Positions 42,937 to 51,422 of a stretch of 64,000 nucleotides of DNA are shown here, piece after piece. Origin of the DNA: Sphingomonas sp. (GTDB lineage Bacteria; Pseudomonadota; Alphaproteobacteria; Sphingomonadales; Sphingomonadaceae); assembly GCA_003248865.1 (NCBI GenBank), contig QFPK01000005.1, positions 62,001 through 126,000 of the forward strand, read 5' to 3'. The translations under genes were made by a program, and so were the position numbers. How positions within the stretch are numbered: position 1 is the first letter of the stretch; each line of letters opens with the position of its first letter. The notes beneath the pieces were generated by a model that saw nothing but the letters and a program-made list of their open reading frames with translations, was not told the DNA's origin and did not search any database.

Positions 42937-44009
42937 TGCCGATCCTGCCGGGCGCGACCATCGGAATCTTGGGGGGCGGCCAACTGGGCCGGATGCTCGC
43001 GCTGGCGGCCGCGCCGTTGGGATATAAGGTGCATGTGTTCGCGCCGGAAGGCGAGGCAGTCGCCGTGGATGTGGCTGCCGCAGAGACTCGCGCCGATTAC
43101 GGTGACGAGACCGCACTGGCGGCCTTTGCGGGCCGGTGCGACGTGATCACCTACGAGTTTGAGAATGTGCCATCCGCCAGCGTCGCCTTTCTGGAGGCGC
43201 TGAAACCGGTGCGGCCGGGGCCCAAGGCGCTGGACGTGGCGCAGGACCGGCTTTCGGAAAAGCAGTTCGTGGAAGCGCTGGGCGGGCGGACGGCGCCGTT
43301 CCGTGCGGTGGAGACGCTGGCGGAGCTGGAGACGGCTCTGGCGGAGCTGGGCACGCCCGCCATCCTGAAGACACGGCGTTTCGGTTACGACGGCAAGGGG
43401 CAGGCGCGGATCACGACTCCGGCGGACGCGGCGGAGGCCTTTGCGTCTCTGGGTGGCAAAGGGTTGATTCTGGAAGGGTTTGTTCGGTTTGAAGCCGAAT
43501 TCTCCATTCTGGTCGCCCGCTCCCCGCTGGGGCGCGAGGTGCATTATCCCGCCTGCCTGAACGAGCATGAGGACGGCATCCTGGCGCGCACCACGGTACC
43601 TGCTGCCGGCATCGATCCGGCGCATGTGGATGCCGCGACCGCGCTGGTGGTGCGGATCGCCGATGCGCTGGATTATGTGGGCGTGCTGGCCTGCGAATTC
43701 TTCGCCACTCCCGCGGGGCCCCTGTTCAACGAAATGGCGCCGCGGGTGCACAACAGCGGCCACTGGAGCATCGAAGGCGCTGCCACGTCTCAGTTCGAAC
43801 AGCATGTGCGCGCGATCTGCGGCCTGCCGCTGGGGCCGGTGGAGTTGACCGCGCCGCTGGTGGAGATGCTGAACCTGCTGGGCGACACCTCGGCAGAGTG
43901 GGGGCGCATCCTGGCCGATCCGACCGCGCATCTGCACCTCTATGGCAAGGCGGACGCCGTGCCGGGGCGCAAGATGGGGCATGTGACGAGGCTGTTGCAG
44001 GCCCCCTAG
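42936..44009 (+). CDS. purK: 5-(carboxyamino)imidazole ribonucleotide synthase
   Basis: The protein has 357 residues with an ATP-grasp fold. IGILGGGQLGRMLALAAAPLG is the glycine-rich N domain, ILKTRRFGYDGKGQ is the ATP loop, and FNEMAPRVHNSGHWSIEGA is the active-site end. It uses ATP and bicarbonate to carboxylate aminoimidazole ribonucleotide, feeding PurE. ATG 42,936 overlaps the purE stop, so the two are made together. Length and motifs match typical PurK. Confidence 0.95.
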   Translation: MPILPGATIGILGGGQLGRMLALAAAPLGYKVHVFAPEGEAVAVDVAAAETRADYGDETALAAFAGRCDVITYEFENVPSASVAFLEALKPVRPGPKALDVAQDRLSEKQFVEALGGRTAPFRAVETLAELETALAELGTPAILKTRRFGYDGKGQARITTPADAAEAFASLGGKGLILEGFVRFEAEFSILVARSPLGREVHYPACLNEHEDGILARTTVPAAGIDPAHVDAATALVVRIADALDYVGVLACEFFATPAGPLFNEMAPRVHNSGHWSIEGAATSQFEQHVRAICGLPLGPVELTAPLVEMLNLLGDTSAEWGRILADPTAHLHLYGKADAVPGRKMGHVTRLLQAP

Positions 44010-44055
44010 CGACGGCCGGTGGTTGTGATATCCTCTCGGTCGGGAGGATTGAACC

Positions 44056-44658
44056 ATGCGCATCTCACTTGTGCGCGGATTGCTGCCCGCAGCCCTGCTG
44101 GCCGCCGCCGCCATTCCCGCCGTCCTCGTTTCCTCGGCCGCCAATGCAGCCGTTTCCATCCTGGGCGGAAATTCCTCCGGGCGGGATTGTTACTTGGCGG
44201 CAGAATTCAAGCGCGAGACCCGCGCCAGCCTGGATGTGTGCAGCCGGGCGCTCGAACTGGATTCACTGACTAGGCGCGATCGTGCCGCGACGCTGGTGAA
44301 CCGGGGCATCGTCTATATGCAGTCGCGCGATCTGGAAAATGCCGTTGCCGATTACAAGGCCGCCATCGCCATGAACCCGGGGCTTGCAGAGGCGCACATC
44401 AACCTGGGAATCGCCCTGCTGCATCGGGGCGGGCAGGATCAGGCCGCCATCGACATGCTGACCCGCGCGCTGGATATGAAGCCGGAACGGCCGGAAGTTG
44501 CGCTGTATACGCGCGCCATGGCCTATGAGATGATTGGTAACGCCAAGGCTGCCTATGAGGATTACTCTGCCGCCGCCGCGCTGGCGCCGGACTGGAAAGA
44601 GCCTGCCGAGCAGCTGAAGCGCTTCTCTGTGGAACGGCGAAGGACAGCGCGGGGGTAG
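44056..44658 (+). CDS. Secreted TPR-repeat protein
   Basis: The protein has 200 residues. A signal peptide is clear (residues about 1-31, GLLPAALLAAAAIPAVLVSS then SAANA), with cleavage near A31. Three TPR-like units follow, with motifs GIVYMQSRDLENAVADYKAA, LGIALLHRGGQDQAAIDMLT and AYEMIGNAKAAYEDYSAAAA, each of 34 residues. It probably acts as a scaffold in the periplasm. The mature start has two cysteines (about C45, C62). It has no recognisable enzymatic domain. The gene stands 46 bases after purK, with its own ribosome site (ggagg). Confidence 0.8.
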   Translation: MRISLVRGLLPAALLAAAAIPAVLVSSAANAAVSILGGNSSGRDCYLAAEFKRETRASLDVCSRALELDSLTRRDRAATLVNRGIVYMQSRDLENAVADYKAAIAMNPGLAEAHINLGIALLHRGGQDQAAIDMLTRALDMKPERPEVALYTRAMAYEMIGNAKAAYEDYSAAAALAPDWKEPAEQLKRFSVERRRTARG

Positions 44659-44704
44659 CAGCTGGGCAAAGAGGGCGTTTTGGTGTGCGGCGCGCGATGC
44701 GCCG

Positions 44705-46285
44705 TCAGTTCGTGATTTCCATCTCAAGCTGCGAGAAGTCCCCTCGTGCCAGGGCATCTCTGTCGATCGTCAATACAATCGTGCACAAGTCTCCCCAGAT
44801 CCAGCCCTGCATCTTGCTTGTTGCCAGTTCCAGCAGGACTTCCGTATTCGTGTCAGGGCCGAGCGGCGTATCCACAAAGCCCAGCGGAGCATGTCCCATT
44901 GCGCCGTAAAAGCACTTGGCGTCCTGGTTCCAGATCGTTTCCATCCTGTTTCGCATTTCTGGGCGCAGACGGGCTGGATTTTGAGTGTAGGCGTTCAGGA
45001 TATGCCAGTATAATTGTGATGAATATGGGCGCCACCACCAATTCTGAATAGATGATGATCTTTCGGGGACATCCCTTAGAAAATAATGAGAAATATTAAA
45101 GTTCTCATAATTATTTTCGTCTCTTCCGATTAATTCATAAGAATAATATTTAATATTATTTATTTTATTATAAAAAATTGATAACTTTTCTTCATTAAAA
45201 TTCGTTGTATATGTAGAAATAAGTTTATTTAATTTTCTAAATTCATTCAAACTATTTTGAGATATTTTCTTAGAGTTATTCAATAATTCAATATTCTCTG
45301 GATAAGAATTTACGGAATAAGATAGATGATTCATGATTTCTGCCTGTTTGGCAAAAAAATCCTCCATGATTTTCAACAGGGATGATAGGGAATTCTCGTC
45401 AAACGGCTGCATTTCCGGATTTTCGAGATTTGGCTGAAAGCCGCTCCACACATCGCCAATCTGACCTGCGCCAAGGGAATCTTGCCGACCCTCTTCGATC
45501 TTCACCGGCCAGCGGGGAAGCTGCTCGTCCCCTGAGAAGGCGGCCTCCTTTTCATACCAACTGGCCCATGACGCACCAATCTGTCCCGGTCCGTTTTGCT
45601 CTTCGATTTCTCCCTTGAAATGAAGGGCTGCCGGCTCGGCGGTTTCGGGGTGAAGGAAAATCGCCAGCCAGCCTTCTCTTGGCCCGATCCCTGACCACAA
45701 ACCCTTGGGAAGGCTTGCCAGATTGATCTGGCAGAGGAAACGCAGCGGCGTGTCGCCCATTTGCGGCCAGGGTGTTTCCCTGGGCAGTTTCGGCTTGCCG
45801 CCGAACCAGCTGTCCGTGTCGTCGAACCGGATCGGCACAATTGGTGTCAGCCTTGCGACGGGGCGATCCGCGTCCCACGGTCTTTGTTCAACGGCGAATG
45901 TTTCAAGCTGCCGTTGAATGAACTCGTTCCGGAGTTTCAGATCAGCTGCCGAGGGTTTCGCGTTGGTGGCCGAGCCGGGCTGGGAACCGACTGCATTTTG
46001 AGCCCTGTTTTGCGGAATGCTTCCAGCCCGCTGTGCGGCGTTGAGAAAGCGCATCATGCCCCATGCCGCGACAGCGCCCATAACGAACAGCACTCCTGCG
46101 GCGAGCGGAGCGCCCAACGGACCTACCAGCGTGACATCAACGCCGGTTGCAATTGCGCGGAGGAGGGCCGCCTTAAACCCAGTCTTGCCGGGTTTCATCA
46201 AGACCGGGAAGCCATTGAGAAGGTCTAAGGCGATAATCCAGAAAAACAGCGCAGGCGATAAAATCACAAAGATACGCTTTAACAT
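44705..46285 (-). CDS. Membrane-anchored DUF1963 protein with an AT-rich interior
   Basis: The protein has 526 residues. Two hydrophobic segments lie near the N terminus (about 5-22 and 60-78). A DUF1963-type region follows (about 140-280, RFDDTDSWFGGKPKLPRETPWPQ and LRFLCQINLASLP), with the matching C-terminal part (about 430-526, AMGHAPLGFVDTPLGPDTN) after a central insertion. The insertion (about 300-410) is rich in Asn, Tyr, Ile and Lys, and its DNA is far richer in AT than anything else here. The frame remains open throughout. DUF1963 proteins include YwqG of unknown function. ATG 46,285 was preferred over GTG 46,309 as the usual start codon. Confidence 0.72.
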   Translation of the reverse strand: MLKRIFVILSPALFFWIIALDLLNGFPVLMKPGKTGFKAALLRAIATGVDVTLVGPLGAPLAAGVLFVMGAVAAWGMMRFLNAAQRAGSIPQNRAQNAVGSQPGSATNAKPSAADLKLRNEFIQRQLETFAVEQRPWDADRPVARLTPIVPIRFDDTDSWFGGKPKLPRETPWPQMGDTPLRFLCQINLASLPKGLWSGIGPREGWLAIFLHPETAEPAALHFKGEIEEQNGPGQIGASWASWYEKEAAFSGDEQLPRWPVKIEEGRQDSLGAGQIGDVWSGFQPNLENPEMQPFDENSLSSLLKIMEDFFAKQAEIMNHLSYSVNSYPENIELLNNSKKISQNSLNEFRKLNKLISTYTTNFNEEKLSIFYNKINNIKYYSYELIGRDENNYENFNISHYFLRDVPERSSSIQNWWWRPYSSQLYWHILNAYTQNPARLRPEMRNRMETIWNQDAKCFYGAMGHAPLGFVDTPLGPDTNTEVLLELATSKMQGWIWGDLCTIVLTIDRDALARGDFSQLEMEITN

Positions 46286-46412
46286 TACAAAATTGCTCCA
46301 GTGACCCACTCTTTATTATGGCGCACGCTATGGAATTTAAATGTGATTGCAAGCAGGAAGGAGTTTTTTTCCGAGCAATGAGGTGTGGCCGTTTGCGCTT
46401 TGCACAGCCCTG

Positions 46413-47468
46413 TCAGGGCCGCCAGATAAGGCCGATGTCCGGTGGAATCCTGTTCGCCAGCAGGCGGTTGAAGCTGTCGGTGTAGCCTTGCGGGCCTTGC
46501 ACGGTTTCCAGATGCAGCCAGTTGGGGGTGGTGGCGAGGAAGGCGGCCATGCTGCTGTTCAGTTCGGCGTCGAAGGCTTGCTGGCCGATTTCGCGGATGC
46601 GGTTGGCCCAGTGGGTGGGGGCGAAGAAGAGGGCAGGTTGTGGGCCTTCCAGCGGTTCGTCGGCGGGGGCGGCCCAGTCCGTGTCGCCGACGATGTGACT
46701 GGCGCTGAGCGCCTTCAGGTGGCGGTGGAGGCGGGCCTTGAGGGCGCCGTTGCCGGCGAAATCCACGATGACGCAAGGGATTGCGGGATCGAGGCTTTCC
46801 AGCGCGTCGTAGGTGAGGACCTGCGCGTAGAAGCCTGTCTGTTCGACGAAATCCTTGTTGGCGGATGAGGTGAGGCCGATGGCCGGGTGGCCGGCGCGCT
46901 TCAGATTATAGGCTGTGGCGAGCGCCGTCTTGGCGGAGGCGCTGGTGATGAGGATGGTGCGGCCCGCGCCGATGTCCCCCTGCAGGCTTTGCGCCAGCAC
47001 GAAGCCGGTGCCGTAGAGCGGCTGGAACAGGGCGATGAGCGGCTCCGCTTCGGGGGTGACGCCGGGGGTGGGGCGGTAGCTGTTGTAGACCGGGGCGAGG
47101 CCAAGCCGGTGCGCGCTGATGTCGGAGAAGCCTTCGCCCTTCGGTGGGCCGGGGCGGAGTTTCACATGGGTGGCGGAGGGCCAGTAGCCGAACAGGCGGC
47201 TGCCTTCCACGACATGCGGGCTGTGGCTTTCGCTGACAGTTGCATAGCCCCAGACCGGTACAATTCCCCAGGCCGGGTCCGATGCGGGGAAGAAATCCCA
47301 ATAGTTGAGCGGCGGCCCGCCCATAACGGCATAGGTAATGTTATTTGATGTGAGGGCGGCCAGATCGATTCGGGCAATGATGTCGCCTTCGTCCGGAGAG
47401 AGGTCTAACGCCTGAATTTGTTGTTTCGACAGATCCGCGCGAGCAATTTCAATGGAATATTGCGACAT
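46413..47468 (-). CDS. DUF2855 family protein
   Basis: The protein has 351 residues. It belongs by overall sequence to DUF2855, seen in the blocks NNITYAVMGGPPLNYWDFFP, PVWGYATVSES and ILITSASAKTALATAYNLKR, the last being a Rossmann-like loop. Relatives are distant to the quinone oxidoreductase/MDR fold but lack a firm function. ATG 47,468 follows gagggag. It is divergent from the NTF2-like gene with 114 bases between. It is 127 bases downstream of the start of the DUF1963 gene on the same strand. No membrane helices are seen. Confidence 0.75.
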   Translation of the reverse strand: MSQYSIEIARADLSKQQIQALDLSPDEGDIIARIDLAALTSNNITYAVMGGPPLNYWDFFPASDPAWGIVPVWGYATVSESHSPHVVEGSRLFGYWPSATHVKLRPGPPKGEGFSDISAHRLGLAPVYNSYRPTPGVTPEAEPLIALFQPLYGTGFVLAQSLQGDIGAGRTILITSASAKTALATAYNLKRAGHPAIGLTSSANKDFVEQTGFYAQVLTYDALESLDPAIPCVIVDFAGNGALKARLHRHLKALSASHIVGDTDWAAPADEPLEGPQPALFFAPTHWANRIREIGQQAFDAELNSSMAAFLATTPNWLHLETVQGPQGYTDSFNRLLANRIPPDIGLIWRP

Positions 47469-47582
47469 TTCGATGAACTCCCTCTCCGCCACTTGAGAGG
47501 ATAGCCGAAATGCGGGAAGCTGCATCTGCGGATTGGATCAGGGGTGAATCGAAATCCGCAGGCTTGTTGCAGGAGCGGGGCG

Positions 47583-47942
47583 ATGGGCAGGCAGGATGTG
47601 CGCGGCATCGCCGCGGATTATGCGGCGCTGATGGCGGCCGGGCATATGGATCAGGCCGCACTGAAATACTGGCATGAGGATATCGCCACCTTCGAGGCGG
47701 TGCCGGGCGAGCATGCGGAGACGCGGGGGCGCGCGGAGACGGCCGCCAAGGCGGAATGGTGGGCCGCCAATCACGAGATCCACGGTTTCCGGTCTGAAGG
47801 GCCATTCGTGAACGGGGACAGTTTCCTGATCGTGATGGATCTGGACGTGACGCCCAACGGCGGGGCGCGGACGCATGTGCGCGAAATCGTCGGTTACAAG
47901 GTGGCCGGCGGGAAGGTTGTGGAAGAGCGTTATTATTATTGA
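47583..47942 (+). CDS. NTF2/SnoaL-like protein
   Basis: The protein has 119 residues in one alpha+beta barrel domain. YAALMAAGHMDQAALKYWHEDIATFEA forms the N-terminal helices, and the strands end VREIVGYKVAGGKVVEERYYY. Such small proteins are ketosteroid isomerase-like enzymes, ligand binders or limonene hydrolase relatives, so function is open. ATG 47,583 is preceded by gcaggagcgggg. The gene stops 2 bases before a strong hairpin, where it converges with hsp20. Confidence 0.78.
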   Translation: MGRQDVRGIAADYAALMAAGHMDQAALKYWHEDIATFEAVPGEHAETRGRAETAAKAEWWAANHEIHGFRSEGPFVNGDSFLIVMDLDVTPNGGARTHVREIVGYKVAGGKVVEERYYY

Positions 47943-47943
47943 A

Positions 47944-47969
47944 GAAGGGGCCGGTTTCCCGGCCCCTTC
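47944..47969. terminator. Bidirectional hairpin between convergent genes
   Basis: A perfect 11-bp stem (47,944-47,954 with 47,959-47,969) with a 4-base loop lies between the NTF2-like and hsp20 stops. The T run is weak on both sides, so efficiency is uncertain. Confidence 0.75.
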
Positions 47970-48000
47970 GATTATCGGCTTTTGCCTGCTGCGGGGAAGC

Positions 48001-48465
48001 TTACGCCGCTTCGCCGTCGATGAGCGGGGCGTCGTTGGCGCCGATCTCCACCTTGCGGGGCTTCTTGTGCTCAGGCACTTCGCGCTGCAGGTCGATATTG
48101 AGCAGGCCGTTCTCGAAGCTCGCGCCCGTCACCTTGATGACGTCGGCGAGCTGGAAGCGGCGCTCGAACGCGCGCTTGGCGATTCCGCGATGCAGGAAGG
48201 TGCGCTCGGCGGGCTGGGCTTCGTCGGCCGCCTTGCCGGTGACGATCAGGGTGTTTTCCTGCACGGTGATGTCGAGCTCGGAGCGCTCGAAACCGGCGAC
48301 GGCCATGGTGATGCGATAGGCGTCGGAGCCGAGCTTCTCGATATTGTAGGGCGGGAAGCTGGTGTCGGTTTCGGCGGCGCGGGCGACGCTGTCGATCAGG
48401 CGGTTGAGATTCTCAAAGCCGATGGACGAGCGGAGCAGGGGGGTGAAATCGAAGTTGGAACGCAT
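48001..48465 (-). CDS. Small heat-shock protein (Hsp20/alpha-crystallin)
   Basis: The protein has 154 residues. The alpha-crystallin domain runs from about 40 to 140, with YRITMAVAGFERSELDITVQ near its start and the GLLNIDLQREVPE strand near its end (the usual GVL motif). A short C-terminal tail with KKPRKVEIG resembles the IxI region. It binds unfolding proteins in the cytosol until they are refolded. ATG 48,465 follows the leader described separately, with aagga 11-12 bases before it. A sigma-32 type promoter and a leader with hairpins precede it, indicating strong heat control. Clients are unknown. Confidence 0.93.
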   Translation of the reverse strand: MRSNFDFTPLLRSSIGFENLNRLIDSVARAAETDTSFPPYNIEKLGSDAYRITMAVAGFERSELDITVQENTLIVTGKAADEAQPAERTFLHRGIAKRAFERRFQLADVIKVTGASFENGLLNIDLQREVPEHKKPRKVEIGANDAPLIDGEAA

Positions 48466-48473
48466 GGGATTTC

Positions 48474-48493
48474 CCATCCTTTCAAAGCAATGG
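48474..48493 (-). ncRNA. ROSE-like RNA thermometer hairpin masking the hsp20 ribosome site
   Basis: On the minus strand the leader contains CCAUUGCUUUGAAAGGAUGG (48,474-48,493). UUGCU can pair with the AGGA ribosome site, with the central G left bulged, and CCAU pairs with AUGG below. This is the consensus layout of ROSE elements, which open on heating and free the ribosome site. It is the last of three stems in the leader. Confidence 0.7.
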
Positions 48494-48502
48494 TCCGTGT
48501 GT

Positions 48503-48556
48503 GGCCCGCCTGACGGCCGGGCCTGTCTGTAGTTTGGCCCGCCTTGCGGCCGGGCC
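48503..48556 (-). promoter_or_regulatory. Two near-identical stem-loops in the hsp20 leader
   Basis: Two 21-base segments (48,503-48,523 and 48,536-48,556) differ mainly in the 4-base loop and each can form a stem with a single bulge: ggccc...gggcc outside and gcc...ggc inside. In the promoter-proximal one the loop is GCAA, a GNRA loop. ROSE leaders usually have two or three such stems upstream of the masking hairpin. Confidence 0.6.
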
Positions 48557-48602
48557 GGCGTGGGGCGCGGCCCCCGAAGGCTGCCGCTGTCCACATCCGG
48601 GA

Positions 48603-48630
48603 ATCTGGGCGCGGCAATTGGCGTTTCAAG
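48603..48630 (-). promoter_or_regulatory. RpoH (sigma-32) type promoter for hsp20
   Basis: On the minus strand CTTGAAA (48,624-48,630) and CCCAGAT (48,603-48,609) are separated by 14 bases. This fits the heat-shock consensus (CTTGAA, spacer 11-16, CCCCAT-like). It would start the transcript about 130 bases before the hsp20 start, giving a leader long enough for the ROSE-like structures. Confidence 0.75.
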
Positions 48631-48756
48631 AGGGGGTGTAGGCGGACTTTCGGGGGGCGGCGTGGCGGCGCTGCACTTGCGCAGGCGGGGGGCGGCCCCT
48701 TAATGGGGCGGAAGGTGGGCCGGCGCGGCCCCGTTGAGTACGGAATAGCGAGACAC

Positions 48757-51420
48757 ATGACTTCGACCGCCGACATCCGGGCTTCCTTCCTGGACCATTT
48801 TGCGAAGGCCGGCCATGCGCTGGTGCCGTCTGCGCCTCTGGTGCCGCAGAATGATCCGACCCTGATGTTCGTGAACGCCGGCATGGTGCCGTTCAAGAAT
48901 GTGTTCACGGGGCTGGAAACCCGCCCCTACAGCACGGCCACTTCCAGCCAGAAGTGCGTGCGCGCGGGCGGCAAGCACAATGACCTGGACAATGTGGGCT
49001 ATACCGCGCGCCACCATACCTTCTTTGAAATGCTGGGGAATTTTTCCTTCGGCGATTATTTCAAGGATCAGGCGATCACGCTGGCGTGGGACCTGCTGAC
49101 GGGCACCTGGGGCTTGCCGAAGGACAAGCTGACCGTGACCGTGTACCACACGGATGACGAGGCGTTCGACCTGTGGAAGAAGATCGCCGGGCTGCCGGAG
49201 GAGCGGATCATCCGCATCCCCACAGCCGACAATTTCTGGTCCATGGGCGATACCGGGCCGTGCGGGCCCTGTTCCGAGATTTTCTATGACCATGGCCCCC
49301 ATATTCCCGGCGGCCCCCCGGGTTCGCCCGACGAGGACGGCGACCGCTTCGTGGAAGTGTGGAACCTGGTGTTCATGCAGTTCGACCAGCAGCCGGACGG
49401 AACCCGGCTGAACCTGCCCCGCCCCTCCATCGACACCGGCATGGGGCTGGAGCGGATCGCGGCCGTGCTGCAGGGCACGCACGACAATTTCGAGATCGAT
49501 ATTTTCAAGCAGCTGATCGGGGAATCCGCGGCGCTGACGAAGACGCCGACGGACGCGGTGAACACCCGCGCCTCACACCGGGTGATCGCGGACCATCTGC
49601 GCTCCGCCGGGTTCCTGGTGGCCGACGGCGTGCTGCCGGCGAACGAGGGGCGGGGCTATGTGCTGCGGCGGATCATGCGCCGTGCCATGCGCCATGCGCA
49701 TCTGCTGGGCGCCGCTGAACCTTTGATGCACCGGCTGGTGCCCGCGCTGGTGAGCACCATGGGCGGGGCCTTCCCCGAGCTGGTGCGGGCGCAGGCGCTG
49801 ATCGCGGAGACGCTGAAGCTGGAGGAGACCCGCTTCCGCCAGACGCTGCAGAACGGGCTGAAGCTGCTGGACGACGCCACCGCCGGCTTGAAGCCGGGCG
49901 CGGTGCTGCCGGGCGATGTCGCCTTCCGCCTGTATGACACCTATGGCTTCCCCTATGACCTGACCGAGGATGCGCTGAAGGCGCAGGGTCTGGGCGTGGA
50001 CCGGGCCGGGTTCGATGCCAGCATGGCCGAGCAGAAGGCACGGGCGCGGGCTGCCTGGGCCGGTTCCGGGGCGAATGCCACCGACAGCCTGTGGTTCGAT
50101 CTGGCCGAGAAGCTGGGGGCGACCGATTTCATCGGTTACTCTACCACCGGGGCCGAAGGCGCCATCGTGGCGCTGGTGAAGGATGGAGCCGAGGTTTCCG
50201 AGGCCCATGCCGGTGACGAGCTGGTGATCCTGACCAACCAGACGCCTTTCTATGCCGAAAGCGGCGGGCAGGTGGGCGATACCGGCGTGATCTCGGTGGG
50301 CGAGGCGCGCTTCGAGGTGAGCGACACGCAGAAGCCGCTGGGCAAGCTGCATGCGCATTCTGGCAAGCTGGTCTCCGGCACGCTGAAAGTGGGCGATGCG
50401 GTGCAGCTGAAGGTGGATGCCGAGCGCCGGGCGCAGGTGAAGGCCAACCATTCGGCCACCCACCTGATGCATGCGGCGCTGCGCCGGGTGCTGGGCGCGC
50501 ATGTCAGCCAGAAGGGCTCGCTGGTCGCGCCGGACAAGCTGCGCTTCGATTTCTCGCACCAGAAGCCGATGACGGCGGAAGAGATCGCGGCTGTCGAGGC
50601 CGAGGTGAATGCCGAAATCCGCGCCAACGTGGCCGTAGGCACGCGGCTGATGACGCCGGATGCTGCCATCGAGGCGGGCGCGCTGGCGCTGTTCGGCGAG
50701 AAATATGGCGACGAGGTGCGGGTGCTCTCCATGGGGCGTTCAGCCGACACCGGCCGCAGCTATTCGGTGGAACTGTGCGGTGGCACCCATGTGAACGCCA
50801 CCGGGGATATCGCGCTGTTCCGCATCGTCTCGGAATCGGCGGTGTCGTCGGGCGTGCGGCGGATCGAGGCGCTGACCGGGGTGGAGGCGCTGAAGCATCT
50901 GGTGCATCAGGAAAATCTGCTGAAGGCGGCGGCCGCGAGCGTGAAGGCGCGGACCGAGGAAGTGCCGGACCGGGTGGCTGCGCTGGCCGATACGGTGAAG
51001 AAGCTGGAGCGCGAGCTGGCCGACACCAAGAAGGCGCTGGCACTGGCCGGGCCGGGGCAGGCCGCTGACGTGGCGCTGGAGCAGCTGGGCGATGTGCCCT
51101 TCCTGGGCCGGGTGATCGACGATCTGGACCCGAAGGAGCTGCGCGGGCTGCTGGACGAGGAAAAGCAGCGCCATGGATCGGGCGTGTTCGCCATCGTGGC
51201 GACGCGCGACGGGCGCGCCTCCATCGCGGTGAGCGTGTCGGCCGATCTGGCGGGCCGTGCCAATGCGGTGGAGCTGGTGCGCGCCGGGGTGGCCGCGCTG
51301 GGCGGGCAGGGGGGCGGTGGCCGACCTGACATGGCGCAGGGCGGCGGGCCGGAAGCGGGCAAGGCGGCCGACGCCATTCAGGCGGTAAAGGCCGCCGTCA
51401 CCCAGGCCGTCGCGGCCTGA
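48757..51420 (+). CDS. alaS: Alanyl-tRNA synthetase
   Basis: The protein has 887 residues, standard for AlaRS. Class II motifs in the first 240 residues include [21 protein letters not shown] and [36 protein letters not shown] (HxxxH) and [12 protein letters not shown] form the zinc-dependent editing site, and the C-Ala part follows, with a Gly-rich end ([12 protein letters not shown]). It charges tRNA-Ala and clears mischarged serine. ATG 48,757 begins MTSTADIR. Ppx follows after 2 bases. The gap upstream (291 bases) is shared with hsp20. Confidence 0.97.
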   Translation: MTSTADIRASFLDHFAKAGHALVPSAPLVPQNDPTLMFVNAGMVPFKNVFTGLETRPYSTATSSQKCVRAGGKHNDLDNVGYTARHHTFFEMLGNFSFGDYFKDQAITLAWDLLTGTWGLPKDKLTVTVYHTDDEAFDLWKKIAGLPEERIIRIPTADNFWSMGDTGPCGPCSEIFYDHGPHIPGGPPGSPDEDGDRFVEVWNLVFMQFDQQPDGTRLNLPRPSIDTGMGLERIAAVLQGTHDNFEIDIFKQLIGESAALTKTPTDAVNTRASHRVIADHLRSAGFLVADGVLPANEGRGYVLRRIMRRAMRHAHLLGAAEPLMHRLVPALVSTMGGAFPELVRAQALIAETLKLEETRFRQTLQNGLKLLDDATAGLKPGAVLPGDVAFRLYDTYGFPYDLTEDALKAQGLGVDRAGFDASMAEQKARARAAWAGSGANATDSLWFDLAEKLGATDFIGYSTTGAEGAIVALVKDGAEVSEAHAGDELVILTNQTPFYAESGGQVGDTGVISVGEARFEVSDTQKPLGKLHAHSGKLVSGTLKVGDAVQLKVDAERRAQVKANHSATHLMHAALRRVLGAHVSQKGSLVAPDKLRFDFSHQKPMTAEEIAAVEAEVNAEIRANVAVGTRLMTPDAAIEAGALALFGEKYGDEVRVLSMGRSADTGRSYSVELCGGTHVNATGDIALFRIVSESAVSSGVRRIEALTGVEALKHLVHQENLLKAAAASVKARTEEVPDRVAALADTVKKLERELADTKKALALAGPGQAADVALEQLGDVPFLGRVIDDLDPKELRGLLDEEKQRHGSGVFAIVATRDGRASIAVSVSADLAGRANAVELVRAGVAALGGQGGGGRPDMAQGGGPEAGKAADAIQAVKAAVTQAVAA

Positions 51421-51422
51421 CG

